64,000 bases of DNA, taken from positions 62,001 to 126,000 of the forward strand of contig NZ_WRPK01000011.1 in NCBI RefSeq assembly GCF_009755815.1, in the 5' to 3' direction. Shown piece after piece: positions 16,762-26,200 of the stretch. A program made the translations under genes and the position numbers. A model generated the notes under the pieces. The model saw only the letters and a program-made list of their open reading frames with translations, had not been told where the DNA came from and did not search any database. Source of the stretch: Flavisphingomonas formosensis. GTDB taxonomy: Bacteria > Pseudomonadota > Alphaproteobacteria > Sphingomonadales > Sphingomonadaceae. Within the stretch, counting starts at the first letter, position 1. Every line of letters begins with the position of its first letter.

Positions 16762-17960
16762 CCCATGAAGCCGTTCAGATGCTCGAAGCGGGCGGGCGAC
16801 AGCATCGCCAGCGCCTCGTCCGCTTCGGCGCGATCCTGCTCCAGCATCTGGCGCGCGACCAGCCGGGCGAAGGTGGGGCCGAGGGTGAAGGCCGATCCGC
16901 CGGCCGCGACGAACAGACCGGGCATTCGCGGCACCTCGCCGACGAGCGGAAGCTGGTCGGCGGTGATCGCGGTGACGCCGGTCCAGCTGCGCAGCAGGTT
17001 CATATCCGCCACGGCGGGCACGGTGGCGGCCGCAGCGCGGAGATTTTCGGTGCGCGAAGTTTCGATCGGCTCGGGCCGGAGCGCCGGATCGAAGGCGCCG
17101 CCGGTGCCGCGGCGCAGGCGCGAGGGCCAGCCGCCGCCGATCAGGATGTTGCCGGCATGGGTCTGCTTCATCGACAGGCGCCGGCCGACATGCTGCACCA
17201 GATGCGGCAGCAGCGGGGCGACCCGTTCGGTGGCGTTCATCGTCAGGGCGACGGGGAAGAGCGGCAGATGCAGATTGGCGAGCATCGCCACTTGCGGACT
17301 CCAGGCGCCGGCGGCGATCAGCAGGCGGGCGGCACGGATCGTCTCCTCCCTGCCGGTGTGGCGCAGCGTCACGGCAAAGCCGCCGCCCTGCCGCGCGATG
17401 GCCACCGCCTCCGTTTCGGTGCGCAGCGTCGCACCGGCGCGCTCCGCGGCACGGACGAAGGCCGGCGTCACGGCACGCGGATCGGCATGGCCCTCATCGG
17501 CGAGAAAGCCCGCCGCGGCGATCCCTTCGGCCAGATAAGGGGCGATGCGGCGCGCCTCGTCGCCATCGAGCAGCCGGGTGCCGAGCCCGGCCGCCTGCTC
17601 GCGCGCCACCTTGCGTTCGAGCAGGGCCACTTCGGCGGCGGTCTCCGCGACCATCAGACCGCCGTCGCGCCGGACATGGAGATCCTCGCCGAGCGCCGTT
17701 TCTAGCCCGGCCCAGTCGGCGATCGCTATGCGGCTGATCGCGGTGATCCTTGCGGCTTCTTCCGCCAGTCGCTCGCCATTTTCGAGGAAACGGCGCTCGA
17801 TCTGGAAATGCAGCGATCCGGCATTCTGGCCCGAGGCACCGATGTTGGGATGGCCGGCCTCGGCGATCAGAACCGACGCGCCGGCGCGCGCGCAGTGCCA
17901 GGCGGCGGCGCTTCCGACGAGCCCCGCGCCGATCACGATCATGTCGGCCGATCCGCTCAC
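16758..17960 (-). CDS. D-amino-acid oxidase-fold FAD dehydrogenase, beta subunit
   Basis: A 400-residue DAO-superfamily flavoprotein with the FAD motif MIVIGAGLVGSAAAWHCARA and the C-terminal GGSAFTLGPTFARLVA segment. It is the catalytic subunit type of HcnC, opine oxidase and D-hydroxyproline dehydrogenase (LhpB), which oxidise a secondary amine or D-amino acid to an imine. I chose the GTG at 17960 because GTGA overlaps the stop of the symporter gene; an ATG at 17942 is possible but lies just before the FAD motif. The neighbours are the 2Fe-2S subunit and a solute symporter. The substrate is probably an imported amino acid, but it is not identified. Confidence 0.83.
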   Translation of the reverse strand: MSGSADMIVIGAGLVGSAAAWHCARAGASVLIAEAGHPNIGASGQNAGSLHFQIERRFLENGERLAEEAARITAISRIAIADWAGLETALGEDLHVRRDGGLMVAETAAEVALLERKVAREQAAGLGTRLLDGDEARRIAPYLAEGIAAAGFLADEGHADPRAVTPAFVRAAERAGATLRTETEAVAIARQGGGFAVTLRHTGREETIRAARLLIAAGAWSPQVAMLANLHLPLFPVALTMNATERVAPLLPHLVQHVGRRLSMKQTHAGNILIGGGWPSRLRRGTGGAFDPALRPEPIETSRTENLRAAAATVPAVADMNLLRSWTGVTAITADQLPLVGEVPRMPGLFVAAGGSAFTLGPTFARLVARQMLEQDRAEADEALAMLSPARFEHLNGFMG

Positions 17961-19417
17961 GCCTCCGCCGGAATCGCGCGGTTGGATGCCACGCCACCGA
18001 CGGCGAGGCTGACCAGCATTGCCGTCATGCTGTTGAGGATCAGGGCCATCAGGCCGGGCTCCCATGTCGGCAGCAACTGCTTCCACAGCGCAAGTGCGGC
18101 GGGATGGAGCAGCGCGACATAGCCCACTGCAAGGCCGGCCAGCACGCCCACCGCATTCGCCCGGCGCCACAGCAGCGCCAGCACCGCGCCGGGCGCCAGC
18201 ATACCGATCGAGGCATAGGCGGAGAGGCCCACCTTCACGATCGATTCGCTCGCACCGAGGGTGAGATAGACGGCGAGAGCGGCGAAGCCGACCATCGAGA
18301 GACGCGAGATGGTCAGATCCCTGCGTCCGCCCCGATCGCCGAGCAGCGGCCGGACGATGTTGCGCGCGAAGATCGTGCCCGACGTCATCAGCAGCACCGA
18401 GCCCGGCACCAGCGCCAGCAACGAGGCGGTGCCGGCCAGCAGGCCGACCAGCCACGCCGGATAACGCGCCGCCACGAAATGGAGCAGCGCAGCGTTGGGA
18501 TTGCCCTCCGGCGGCGCGACACCGGCGACGACCACTGCGAAACCGAGCAGGATGATGAAGAAATAGGAGAGCGAGTAAAGCGGCTGCCAGATCGCGTTCC
18601 GGCGCAGCGCATCCGGCCCGGAGGCGGCGAAGCTGAGCTGGAACATGTGCGGAAAGAACCAGGTGCTCGCCGCCACGTTGAGCGCAGACGTCACGAACCA
18701 GGTAGTGGTGAGGCCGGCCGAGGGATCGGCGCCCGGGAAGCTGCCGATGCCGGGGCGCAGCGCTTCCGCCCGGCTGAAGACCTCCAGGAGGGAACCGGCA
18801 CCGGCATGGGAGGCGACGGTGACGCTCAGCGCGACGACGAGCAAGATCATCAGCACGTCCTTGACGCCGGCCGCGAACGCTGCGGATCGCAGGCCGGCGA
18901 GGAAGACGAAGGCGAGCATCAGGATCGCGGCGAGGATCACGCTGGCTGTCCTGCCGACGCCGGTGCCGACGGTGAGCTGCAGGATCAGGCTGAGCGCGGT
19001 GAGCTGCACCTCGACATAGACGACGAGGGCGAAGAGGCCGGCCAGCGCTACGACGATGCCGAGCCAGGGCGCGCGGTAGACGCGCGCGAAAAAGTCCGCC
19101 TGGGTGACGAGGCCGTGGCGGCGTCCTTCCTCCCATATCCGCGGCATCAGCCAATAGGCGATGGCCGACGCGAGCGAGACCGAGGTGAAGGCAAGATAGG
19201 CGGGCGCGCCATAGGCCCAGGCGAAGCCGGAAATGCCAAGCACTGCGAAGGTGGTGTAGATCTCGCCAGCATTGACGAACCAGAAGATCAGAAGGCCGAG
19301 GCGGCGTCCGCCGATCGCCCATTCCTCCACCGTCTTGGCCTGGGTCTTGCGCCGGCCGTAGATCATCGCGCCCGCCACGGTGGCGAGCAGCACGGCGATG
19401 GCAATGGCTGCGATCAT
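17957..19417 (-). CDS. Sodium:solute symporter family protein
   Basis: A 486-residue inner-membrane transporter with about 13 hydrophobic segments, in the SSS (LeuT-fold) family. Early sequence AIGGRRLGLLIFWFVNAGEIYTTF and the later LVPGSVLLMTSGTIFARNI are typical. It would take up an organic solute with sodium. Its ATG shares 4 bp with the DUF3311 gene and its stop overlaps the dehydrogenase start. SSS transporters are often paired with a small DUF3311 protein, as here. The position directly before an amino-acid dehydrogenase suggests an amino-acid-like or small peptide-derived substrate. Confidence 0.87.
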   Translation of the reverse strand: MIAAIAIAVLLATVAGAMIYGRRKTQAKTVEEWAIGGRRLGLLIFWFVNAGEIYTTFAVLGISGFAWAYGAPAYLAFTSVSLASAIAYWLMPRIWEEGRRHGLVTQADFFARVYRAPWLGIVVALAGLFALVVYVEVQLTALSLILQLTVGTGVGRTASVILAAILMLAFVFLAGLRSAAFAAGVKDVLMILLVVALSVTVASHAGAGSLLEVFSRAEALRPGIGSFPGADPSAGLTTTWFVTSALNVAASTWFFPHMFQLSFAASGPDALRRNAIWQPLYSLSYFFIILLGFAVVVAGVAPPEGNPNAALLHFVAARYPAWLVGLLAGTASLLALVPGSVLLMTSGTIFARNIVRPLLGDRGGRRDLTISRLSMVGFAALAVYLTLGASESIVKVGLSAYASIGMLAPGAVLALLWRRANAVGVLAGLAVGYVALLHPAALALWKQLLPTWEPGLMALILNSMTAMLVSLAVGGVASNRAIPAEA

Positions 19418-19665
19418 CCTTCGCCCGCCTCGCTCCGCGCGGTGAAGGCGGCATCGCGGCGATAGACCCAGGCGATCGCCGCCGATGCGACCAGCACGCC
19501 GGCCATCTGCCAGACCATCTGGAAGGGCATGCCGAACGGACGCCAGGCGATGTCGTTCACGATCCCGGCAAAGCCGAGCTGCCAGATGAAGGGCAGCAGC
19601 AGTGCCAGTCTGTGCCAGCGGCGTCGCTCGCCGGGCGCTTCGCCATTCATCCGCCCCTTCTCCAT
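19414..19665 (-). CDS. DUF3311-type small membrane protein
   Basis: An 83-residue protein with two transmembrane helices (about residues 20-40 and 48-68) separated by a short loop containing RPFGMPFQMVWQ, typical of DUF3311 partners of sodium:solute symporters. It overlaps the symporter start by 4 bp and its ATG shares a base with the stop of the DUF885 gene (TGATG). A second ATG five codons later (19650) could also be used. It is thought to be a small subunit of the symporter, though a function has not been shown for the family to my knowledge. Confidence 0.78.
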   Translation of the reverse strand: MEKGRMNGEAPGERRRWHRLALLLPFIWQLGFAGIVNDIAWRPFGMPFQMVWQMAGVLVASAAIAWVYRRDAAFTARSEAGEG

Positions 19666-21470
19666 CAGAATCCCGATCCGGCCGGACCGCCGCCTGCCGT
19701 GATCCAGCCGTCGATCTTATGCTCCAGCACCTGCAGCGGCAGCGCGCCGGTGCCCAGCACCTGATCATGATAGTCGCGTATGTCGAAGCGACGGCCCAGT
19801 GCCTCGGCGGCCTGCCGACGCAGCGCCTTCAGCTTGAGCTCGCCCATCTTGTAAGCGCAGGCCTGCCCCGGCGCGGCGATGTAGCGATCGATCTCCACGG
19901 TCACGTCATGCTGCGCCATGGAGGTGTTGGCGAGCATATAGTCGATCGCCTGTTGCCGTCCCCAGCCTTTGGCATGGATGCCCGTATCCACTACCAGCCG
20001 CACCGCGCGCAGCATTTCCATGTCGAGGTGGCCGAACCATTGATAGGGATCGTCGAACATGCCGAGCTCCCGGCCGAGCGATTCCGCATAGAGACCCCAG
20101 CCCTCGGTATAGGCGGTAAAGCCGGTGAATCCGTCGCGCTGCCGCAGATACGGCGGCAGTTTCGCATTTTCGCGTGCCAGCGTGATCTGGAAATGGTGGC
20201 CGGGAATGCCCTCGTGCAGGGTCAGCGTCTCCAAGGTCGGGATCGGCCGGGTGCCGAGCATCGCCATGTTGAAATAGAGGACGCCGGGCGTCTTTCCGTC
20301 GGGCGGGCCGGGCCGGTAATAGCCGGTGCCGCGCTGCGCACCGAGCGCGGGCAACGGTTGCACGCTGAACGGCGCCTTAGGACGGCGGGCGAACAATTTC
20401 GGGATGTTCGGCCAGATCCGCGCCTCGATTGCCTTGAAGCGGCCGAGCAATTCCTCCGGCGTCTTGCAGTAGAAGCGCGGATCGGTACGGATGAAATCGA
20501 AAAAGGCCTTGAGATCGCCCGAGAAACCGGTCTTCGCCCTGGCCTCGTCCATCTCCGCGCGGATGCGGGCGACTTCGGACAGGCCGAGCCGGTGGATGGC
20601 GTCGGCCGGCTCGTTCGTCGTCGTGTGTTGCGCCAGCTCCGCCGCGTAGAGGGCCGCGCCGCCTTTCATCGCCGACCGGCCCGGTGTCTCGCCGGCAAGC
20701 GGCAAATAGGTTTCGCGCAAATAGCTGCGCCATAGCGCGTAGCCGGGATAGACGCGCTCGGTGATGACCGTGCGGTAGGCGGCGGCGAGCCGGTCGCGGT
20801 CCGCGGTTCCGATCGCCCCGGGCATCCGGCCGATCGCACCGTAGAAGGGGCTCTGCTCGACCGGGAGCGAAAGCATCGCATCCACCTGGGCGAGAATATT
20901 GGTCACGATGATGCGGGGCTGGATCTGGCCGGCGGCCACACCCTGCTTCAATCGCATGATCGTGCTCTGCATATAGCCGGCAAAGCCGTCGAGGCGTTGC
21001 AGCCCGGCCTCGTAATCGGCAACCGTGGCGAAGGGCGCCACGGAGGAGACGAAGTCCGGCAGTTCCACCTGCAGGCCGAAGGAGGGATCCAGCGGAGCGC
21101 GCCTTGCGATATCGAAATCGCCGCCGCTCAGGAAAGCGAGCGACTGGCCGGTCTGATAGGCGAAGACGTCGTAGGCGATGCGGTCGGGGATCGGCAGGGC
21201 GTCGCGATCGATGCCGGCGAGGCCGAGGCTGTCCCGCTTGCGATCGGCGAGCAGGCCGGCGCGATAGGCATCGGTGAGCGGATCGACGAACGGCATCGCG
21301 CGCGGTGCGGCCGAGAGCGGCTCGCGTGCCGCGTCTGCGGCGGCGCTGGCGTCGAGCAACCCGCGCAGCCTTGCGCCGGCATCCCCGGCAGGTGCGGCGC
21401 GCAGCCCCGATGCGGCAAACGCCGCGCCTGCGGCGCCCATGGCCTGTCGGCGCGTGAAACTGGCTTTCAT
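19665..21470 (-). CDS. Exported DUF885 family protein, predicted zinc peptidase
   Basis: A 601-residue protein with a twin-arginine-like signal (SFTRRQAMGAAGAAFAASG) and the DUF885 hallmark HEGIPGHHFQ in the last third, followed by YTEGWGLYAE. The HEGxPGHH segment is a metal-binding motif of HExxH type, so a periplasmic metallopeptidase acting on small peptides or amides is likely. It is the first gene of the minus-strand operon leading to a symporter and an amino-acid dehydrogenase, which fits peptide cleavage followed by uptake. It is divergent from the exported amidohydrolase at 21759, and a second DUF885 gene lies at 26201. The substrate is unknown. Confidence 0.82.
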   Translation of the reverse strand: MKASFTRRQAMGAAGAAFAASGLRAAPAGDAGARLRGLLDASAAADAAREPLSAAPRAMPFVDPLTDAYRAGLLADRKRDSLGLAGIDRDALPIPDRIAYDVFAYQTGQSLAFLSGGDFDIARRAPLDPSFGLQVELPDFVSSVAPFATVADYEAGLQRLDGFAGYMQSTIMRLKQGVAAGQIQPRIIVTNILAQVDAMLSLPVEQSPFYGAIGRMPGAIGTADRDRLAAAYRTVITERVYPGYALWRSYLRETYLPLAGETPGRSAMKGGAALYAAELAQHTTTNEPADAIHRLGLSEVARIRAEMDEARAKTGFSGDLKAFFDFIRTDPRFYCKTPEELLGRFKAIEARIWPNIPKLFARRPKAPFSVQPLPALGAQRGTGYYRPGPPDGKTPGVLYFNMAMLGTRPIPTLETLTLHEGIPGHHFQITLARENAKLPPYLRQRDGFTGFTAYTEGWGLYAESLGRELGMFDDPYQWFGHLDMEMLRAVRLVVDTGIHAKGWGRQQAIDYMLANTSMAQHDVTVEIDRYIAAPGQACAYKMGELKLKALRRQAAEALGRRFDIRDYHDQVLGTGALPLQVLEHKIDGWITAGGGPAGSGF

Positions 21471-21659
21471 CCCGTTCGCCCCCTTTCATCTATTGCCCAG
21501 CAGCATGCCGGCCGCGGCGGCGCGATCAATGGCGGTGCGCGGGTCGCAGCAGCGCCGGCATGCAATGCAAGCGACAGATTTCGATCGTAGTTTATAACGA
21601 TCTTTCAATGGCTTGTGCGATTGACTGTAGCGTTTGCTGGGGGATTTAGCGCGTTTATC

Positions 21660-21674
21660 TTGCATTTAGCGCAA
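21660..21674. promoter_or_regulatory. LysR-type operator candidate A (TTGC-N7-GCAA)
   Basis: TTGCATTTAGCGCAA is a T-N11-A type dyad lying between the divergent DUF885 and amidohydrolase operons, 84 bp before the latter. The 18-bp context continuing with CGA is repeated at 23169 and, with a few changes, at 28977 next to the lysR-type gene. The rest of the 21471-21758 gap holds no gene. Confidence 0.55.
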
Positions 21675-21758
21675 CGAACTCCGTCAAACCCATGCATTGT
21701 GCGATGCGGAGCAAGGCCGCAGTCTCTCTTCAAGCTTAAAACACATGGGGGCGCAGTC

Positions 21759-23051
21759 ATGAAGTCACGCCAATGGAGGCTTGCCCTGTCGGTCGCGCTG
21801 GCCTGGCCGGTCACCGTGCTGGCGCAGCCGGCTCCGTCCTCCGTCACCGCGCTGGTCGGCGGGACGGTCGTGGATGTCGACAGCGGGCGCGAGACGCCCG
21901 ACACCACCATCCTCGTCCAGGACGGTCGGATCAGCCAGATCGGCGCTTCTTCCGGCGTTGCCGTGCCGGCGGGTGCGAAGATCGTGTCGATGAAGGGCAA
22001 GTGGCTGATTCCCGGCCTCATGAATATGCACGTCCATCTCGGCCTCAAGCTGCCCGGCGCGCAGGGCGCCGCGCTGGCCAACGAGACGGATCCAGAGGAA
22101 GTGCTGCGTATGGCGGACAACGCCCGCCGCTCGCTGCTGTCCGGCGTCACGACCGTCCGGCTGGTGGGAGAGGATCATGGCAATGATTTCGTCCTGCGCC
22201 GCGCGATCGAGCATGGCGAGGTGATCGGCCCGCGCATCAAGACAGCGGGCGAGATCATCGTGCCTACCGGCGGCCACGGATCGCTGGAGGCCGACGGCCC
22301 CTACGGGCTCGCCAAGGTGGTGCGCGAACAGATCAAGCAGGGCGCGGACCTCATCAAGATCGCGATTTCGGGCGGTATCGCCGACACGCATGGCAGCATC
22401 TCCGCCGCGCCGATGACGGACGAGGAGATGTCGACGCTGATCGAGGTGGCGCATCGCAACGGCGTTCCTGTGACGGCGCACAACGGGTCGGTCGCGGCCG
22501 CGCAGCAGGCGCTTCGCTTCGGCATCAACGGCTTCGAGCATGGCTATCATCTCGACGTGCCGACCCTGAAGGAAATGAAGGCGAAGGGCGTGTGGCTGGT
22601 GCCGACGATGGTGGTGAGCCAGCCCGGCGCCCGAGAATTCTACAAGAAGATCGGATCGCCCGACTGGTATCTCGATCGCGTCGACAGCACGGGCAAGGAT
22701 CATTGGGCGATGCTGCAGAACGCCATCAAGATGGGCGTCAACATCGCGCTCGGCACCGACGAATTCCCCTATGAGCCCAATGGCGGCACGACGGCCACCG
22801 TGGCCGAGGCAGAGCTTTACCAGAAGGCGGGGATGACGCCGCTGCAGGCCTTGCAGGCCGCGACGATCAAGCCGGCCGAGATGCTGAAGATCCAGGAAGA
22901 GACCGGCCGGCTCCAGCCCGGCAAGGCGGCCGACATCGTCGCGATCACCGCCGATCCGGTGAAGGATATCAGCGCGCTGCGGACAATCGATTTCGTGATG
23001 AAGGGCGGACATGTGGTGCGCGATGACGCATCCGCCTTCCTCGCCGACTAA
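21759..23051 (+). CDS. Exported amidohydrolase family protein
   Basis: A 430-residue amidohydrolase with a cleavable signal peptide (basic MKSRQWR, then a hydrophobic stretch ending in VLAQP). The metal centre is visible as MHVHLG (H-x-H), DLIKIAISGG (bridging Lys), VTAHNGS and FEHGYH, and Asp in LGTDEFPY. It resembles the cytoplasmic amidohydrolase at 359 but is periplasmic. The ATG at 21759 is chosen because the signal peptide begins there. It heads a plus-strand set with a SnoaL protein, a TonB receptor and a DUF885 peptidase, and carries a LysR-box candidate in its promoter. It likely hydrolyses a dipeptide- or amide-type compound outside the inner membrane. Confidence 0.83.
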   Translation: MKSRQWRLALSVALAWPVTVLAQPAPSSVTALVGGTVVDVDSGRETPDTTILVQDGRISQIGASSGVAVPAGAKIVSMKGKWLIPGLMNMHVHLGLKLPGAQGAALANETDPEEVLRMADNARRSLLSGVTTVRLVGEDHGNDFVLRRAIEHGEVIGPRIKTAGEIIVPTGGHGSLEADGPYGLAKVVREQIKQGADLIKIAISGGIADTHGSISAAPMTDEEMSTLIEVAHRNGVPVTAHNGSVAAAQQALRFGINGFEHGYHLDVPTLKEMKAKGVWLVPTMVVSQPGAREFYKKIGSPDWYLDRVDSTGKDHWAMLQNAIKMGVNIALGTDEFPYEPNGGTTATVAEAELYQKAGMTPLQALQAATIKPAEMLKIQEETGRLQPGKAADIVAITADPVKDISALRTIDFVMKGGHVVRDDASAFLAD

Positions 23052-23059
23052 ATGGGGCG

Positions 23060-23145
23060 GCGCGATCCTAAAATCGCGCAGCTCGGTTCAGACTTTTGTG
23101 GCCGCGTCCTTTTCGCGGAAAGCTCCGGCATGCTTTCCGGTGGCG
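23060..23145. repeat. Dispersed intergenic repeat, copy 2
   Basis: Directly after the amidohydrolase stop the sequence follows the same order of blocks as 8241-8335: GCGCGA, AATCGCGCAGCTCG, TTTTGTGG, CGCGTCCTTTTCGCGGAAAG. The centre of the hairpin differs from copy 1. It is non-coding. Confidence 0.5.
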
Positions 23146-23168
23146 GGCCACGCAATTTGACGATTATC

Positions 23169-23183
23169 TTGCAGCCAGCGCAA
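23169..23183. promoter_or_regulatory. LysR-type operator candidate B (TTGC-N7-GCAA)
   Basis: TTGCAGCCAGCGCAA, followed by CGA, matches operator A at 21660 in 12 of 15 positions and is preceded by the same TATC. It lies 104 bp before the SnoaL gene and suggests that the SnoaL-TonB receptor-DUF885 genes have their own regulated promoter. Confidence 0.55.
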
Positions 23184-23287
23184 CGATCTTATGTTCGCGG
23201 GCGCGTTGAAACAACGACGCGCCTGACGGACACTCCGGACCGGAGCACAGATCGCGACGGTGGCGGCTCCAGCATAGGGGACCAGCA

Positions 23288-23767
23288 ATGAAGCGCTCCA
23301 TCCTATTGGCCGCAGCAGCGGCATTGACGATGGCGATGCCGGCACAGGCGGCCGCGCCCGCACGCGACATGCTGTCGCAGATGTTCTTGTGGTGGGACGC
23401 GGCGTTCAAGCGTCCGGACGGGTTCACGCCCGAGGCGTTCCGCACCTATTTCACTGACGATGCGACGCTGACGCTCGAAGGCAAGACGGTGATCCGCGGC
23501 ATACCGGAATGGGTCGAGCATTTCCGCAAGATCCAGGCGAGCGGGCGGGAAGTCGAGATCGTCGTGCCGTTCAAGGACGTGTTCCAGCAGGGCAACCGCA
23601 TCTTCACCTATCATGTCATCCGATCGCGTGGCGCAGGCAAGGTGACGTGCGCGCTGGCGGCGGGAGATGCCGTGCTGCGCGGCGGGAAGATCGCCTCGAT
23701 CATGCTGGTGCGGACCAATCTCGACGAGGCCGGCCTCAAGGCCGAACCGGATTGCTGGACACAATAG
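23288..23767 (+). CDS. Exported SnoaL-like (NTF2-fold) protein
   Basis: A 159-residue protein with a clear signal peptide (MKRSILL, hydrophobic core, cleavage after AQAAA) and an NTF2-like domain: FRTYFTDDATLTLEGKTVIRGIPEWVEHF and a final strand ending near a Cys. SnoaL-type folds act as small isomerases, hydrolases or ligand carriers; a periplasmic form is less common. A GGGGA ribosome binding site precedes the ATG. It lies between the exported amidohydrolase and the TonB receptor and shares their presumed LysR control. No catalytic residues can be assigned with confidence. Confidence 0.75.
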   Translation: MKRSILLAAAAALTMAMPAQAAAPARDMLSQMFLWWDAAFKRPDGFTPEAFRTYFTDDATLTLEGKTVIRGIPEWVEHFRKIQASGREVEIVVPFKDVFQQGNRIFTYHVIRSRGAGKVTCALAAGDAVLRGGKIASIMLVRTNLDEAGLKAEPDCWTQ

Positions 23768-23859
23768 CCTGACAAAGCCGCGCGCCCGCGCGGTCCGGAG
23801 AGGGTTGAACGAAATCCATGCCGCACGGTGAAGCCGGCGGCAAACAAAGGGGATTATTG

Positions 23860-26133
23860 ATGCGGGATTCGATCAAGGTTGTTCACATGTTGAGGGCTTC
23901 CGTCGCGGCGGTCGCGATCCTTGTCGCCGCGGGGGCGACGGGCGCGCAGGCGCAGACCGCGGAGCCGGCGGCCACCGCCGATGCCGGCGCCGCGACCGCG
24001 GGCACCTCGGATATCATCGTGACGGCGCAGCGCCGCAAGGAATCGATCCAGAACGTGCCGATCGCAATCACCGCGATCACCGCCCAGACGCTCAAGGACC
24101 AGAACGTCAAGAGCGTGCAGGATTATTTCGCGATGACGCCCAACGTCAGCTTCCAGTCCAACGGCTCGCGCGACCGCAAGGACCTGGTGATCCGCGGCAT
24201 TTCCAACCAGCTGAATCCCTATGCGGACGTGCGCCAGGGCAGCTATGCCTTCTACATCGACGAGTTCAACGTCGCGGCTGGCACCAGCAACCCGCAGATC
24301 GTCGATCTCGATCGCATCGAGGTGCTGCGCGGCCCGCAGGGCACCTATTTCGGCCGAAACTCGGTGGGCGGGGCGATCAACGTCATCACCAAGAAGCCGG
24401 TCGACCATTTCGAGGGCAATGTCGAGCTCGGCTACAGCAGCTTCGACACCAAGCATGTGCAGGCCGTGATCAACGTCCCGATCGTGAAGGACGTCCTCGC
24501 TATCCGGGCCGCCGGCCAGTATGACAAGTCGGACGGGTTCATCAAGAACATCAATCCGATCGGCGGCGGCAACAACACCCGCTATTATAGCGGCCGCGTC
24601 CAGGCCCGCCTGACGCCGTCGTCCAACTTCACCTGGGACGTCGCCTACAGCTATTCGAACGAACGCGACGGCATGCGCGACGGCGTGCCGACCGGCTTCG
24701 TCACCAAGACCTGGGCCTCCGTCTATTATGGTCTGTCGACGCCCGGTTTCATCGCCGATCCGGACGGCGTCGGCTTCTATCCGCACAACGACAACAAAGT
24801 GAATTTCAATCGGCCGCAGCGCGTCGGTAGCAAATATAGCTATATCAGCACCCACTTCACCTGGGATCTTGGCCTCGCCTCGCTCACCGGTGTCGGCGGT
24901 CATCTGGAATCGACCGTCTTCAACTATGGTGATGTCGATGGCGGCAGCCATGACTATTTCTACGAAAACTTCCATCTGAAGCGGAAATCGGACAGCGGCG
25001 AACTGCGCCTCCAGTCCAACGGCAAGCATTTCCTCGACTGGAGCCTCGGCGTCTCGCTGGGCCGCGACACCGGTGTCACCGATCAGGGTACCTTCAATGG
25101 GTCCGAGAGCCCGTTCGGCGTCGAGGACAGTGAAGTCACCGGCTTCAACTCCGACAGCGCGACCCGCTATTTCGCGATGTTCGGACAGGCGACGGCCAAC
25201 TTCACGGACAAGCTCGCCTTCACCGTCGGCGCGCGTTACTCCTGGGAGAAGACGAAGAACGTCGCGGAGAACCGCTCGGGCGGCGTGAGGACCGACAGCA
25301 ATGATCGTAGCGCGTCGTTCGAGGATTTCTCACCCAAGTTCACGCTGAGCTACAAGGCGCGGCCGAACCTGATGTTTTATGCGACCGTGTCGAAGGGCTT
25401 CAAGTCGGGCGGAACCCAGACCACGAGCAACGGCCAGATCGCCAACAGCTTCAAACCCGAAACCTTGTGGAACTACGAAGCCGGGACGAAGTTCGACCTC
25501 TTCGATCGCCGCCTGCGCGTCGACCTTTCCGGCTTCTACATGGATTGGAAGAATGTCCAGGAGACGATCAAATTCCAGTATGTCGACCCGGTGACCCATC
25601 AGATCGTTGGCGTCAGCGGCATCGACAATGCGGCGAGCGCGCGTAGCTACGGTGCCGAGGCGAGCTTCGACTTCGCGGTCACCAAGGAATTCAAGCTGAG
25701 CGGACAGATCGGATACAACAACGCCAAATATCGCAAATACACCAATGCGCTGGTCGATGGATCGACTATCGATGCGAGCGGCAAGCCCCTGGTCGCCGCG
25801 CCGAAATGGACGATCGGTGCGCAGGGTCAGTATACCTATCCGATCAACGAGACGACCGATGTCTTCGCGCGGATCGAGTGGAACTATCGCAGCAAGATGC
25901 TGTCTTCCCAATATGCGCTGCTCTACTATCAGTATCCGTTCATCTCGCCGAGCTACCACAATGTGAATGTGCGCGTCGGCACGGACATCGGCCCGCTTCG
26001 CGTCGTCGGTTACGTGCAGAACCTATTCAAGGCGCATTACTATGCCAACGCCTACGAAAAGGCCTTCTACAGCGGCGTTCAGGTCGAGCCGTCTTACCGC
26101 TCGTTCGGCGTGACGGCGAGCTACAACTTCTGA
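23860..26133 (+). CDS. TonB-dependent outer-membrane receptor
   Basis: A 757-residue receptor. After a signal peptide (VAILVAAGATGAQAQ) comes SDIIVTAQRRKE with the plug domain (VPIAITAITAQ, then IEVLRGPQGTYFGRNSVGGAIN), and then a long beta-barrel ending in the aromatic terminus ASYNF, required for outer-membrane insertion. The ATG at 23860 is supported by AAAGGGGA seven bases before it. It sits among exported hydrolases, so it is more likely to import an organic substrate than an iron complex; no FecR/FecI pair is nearby. The substrate is unknown. Confidence 0.9.
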   Translation: MRDSIKVVHMLRASVAAVAILVAAGATGAQAQTAEPAATADAGAATAGTSDIIVTAQRRKESIQNVPIAITAITAQTLKDQNVKSVQDYFAMTPNVSFQSNGSRDRKDLVIRGISNQLNPYADVRQGSYAFYIDEFNVAAGTSNPQIVDLDRIEVLRGPQGTYFGRNSVGGAINVITKKPVDHFEGNVELGYSSFDTKHVQAVINVPIVKDVLAIRAAGQYDKSDGFIKNINPIGGGNNTRYYSGRVQARLTPSSNFTWDVAYSYSNERDGMRDGVPTGFVTKTWASVYYGLSTPGFIADPDGVGFYPHNDNKVNFNRPQRVGSKYSYISTHFTWDLGLASLTGVGGHLESTVFNYGDVDGGSHDYFYENFHLKRKSDSGELRLQSNGKHFLDWSLGVSLGRDTGVTDQGTFNGSESPFGVEDSEVTGFNSDSATRYFAMFGQATANFTDKLAFTVGARYSWEKTKNVAENRSGGVRTDSNDRSASFEDFSPKFTLSYKARPNLMFYATVSKGFKSGGTQTTSNGQIANSFKPETLWNYEAGTKFDLFDRRLRVDLSGFYMDWKNVQETIKFQYVDPVTHQIVGVSGIDNAASARSYGAEASFDFAVTKEFKLSGQIGYNNAKYRKYTNALVDGSTIDASGKPLVAAPKWTIGAQGQYTYPINETTDVFARIEWNYRSKMLSSQYALLYYQYPFISPSYHNVNVRVGTDIGPLRVVGYVQNLFKAHYYANAYEKAFYSGVQVEPSYRSFGVTASYNF

Positions 26134-26200
26134 TAGCCGGGTTACGGTGGGGGAGGCGTCCGATGGGCGCCTCCCCATTTTGCGTAAAGGGGTGCAGGAT

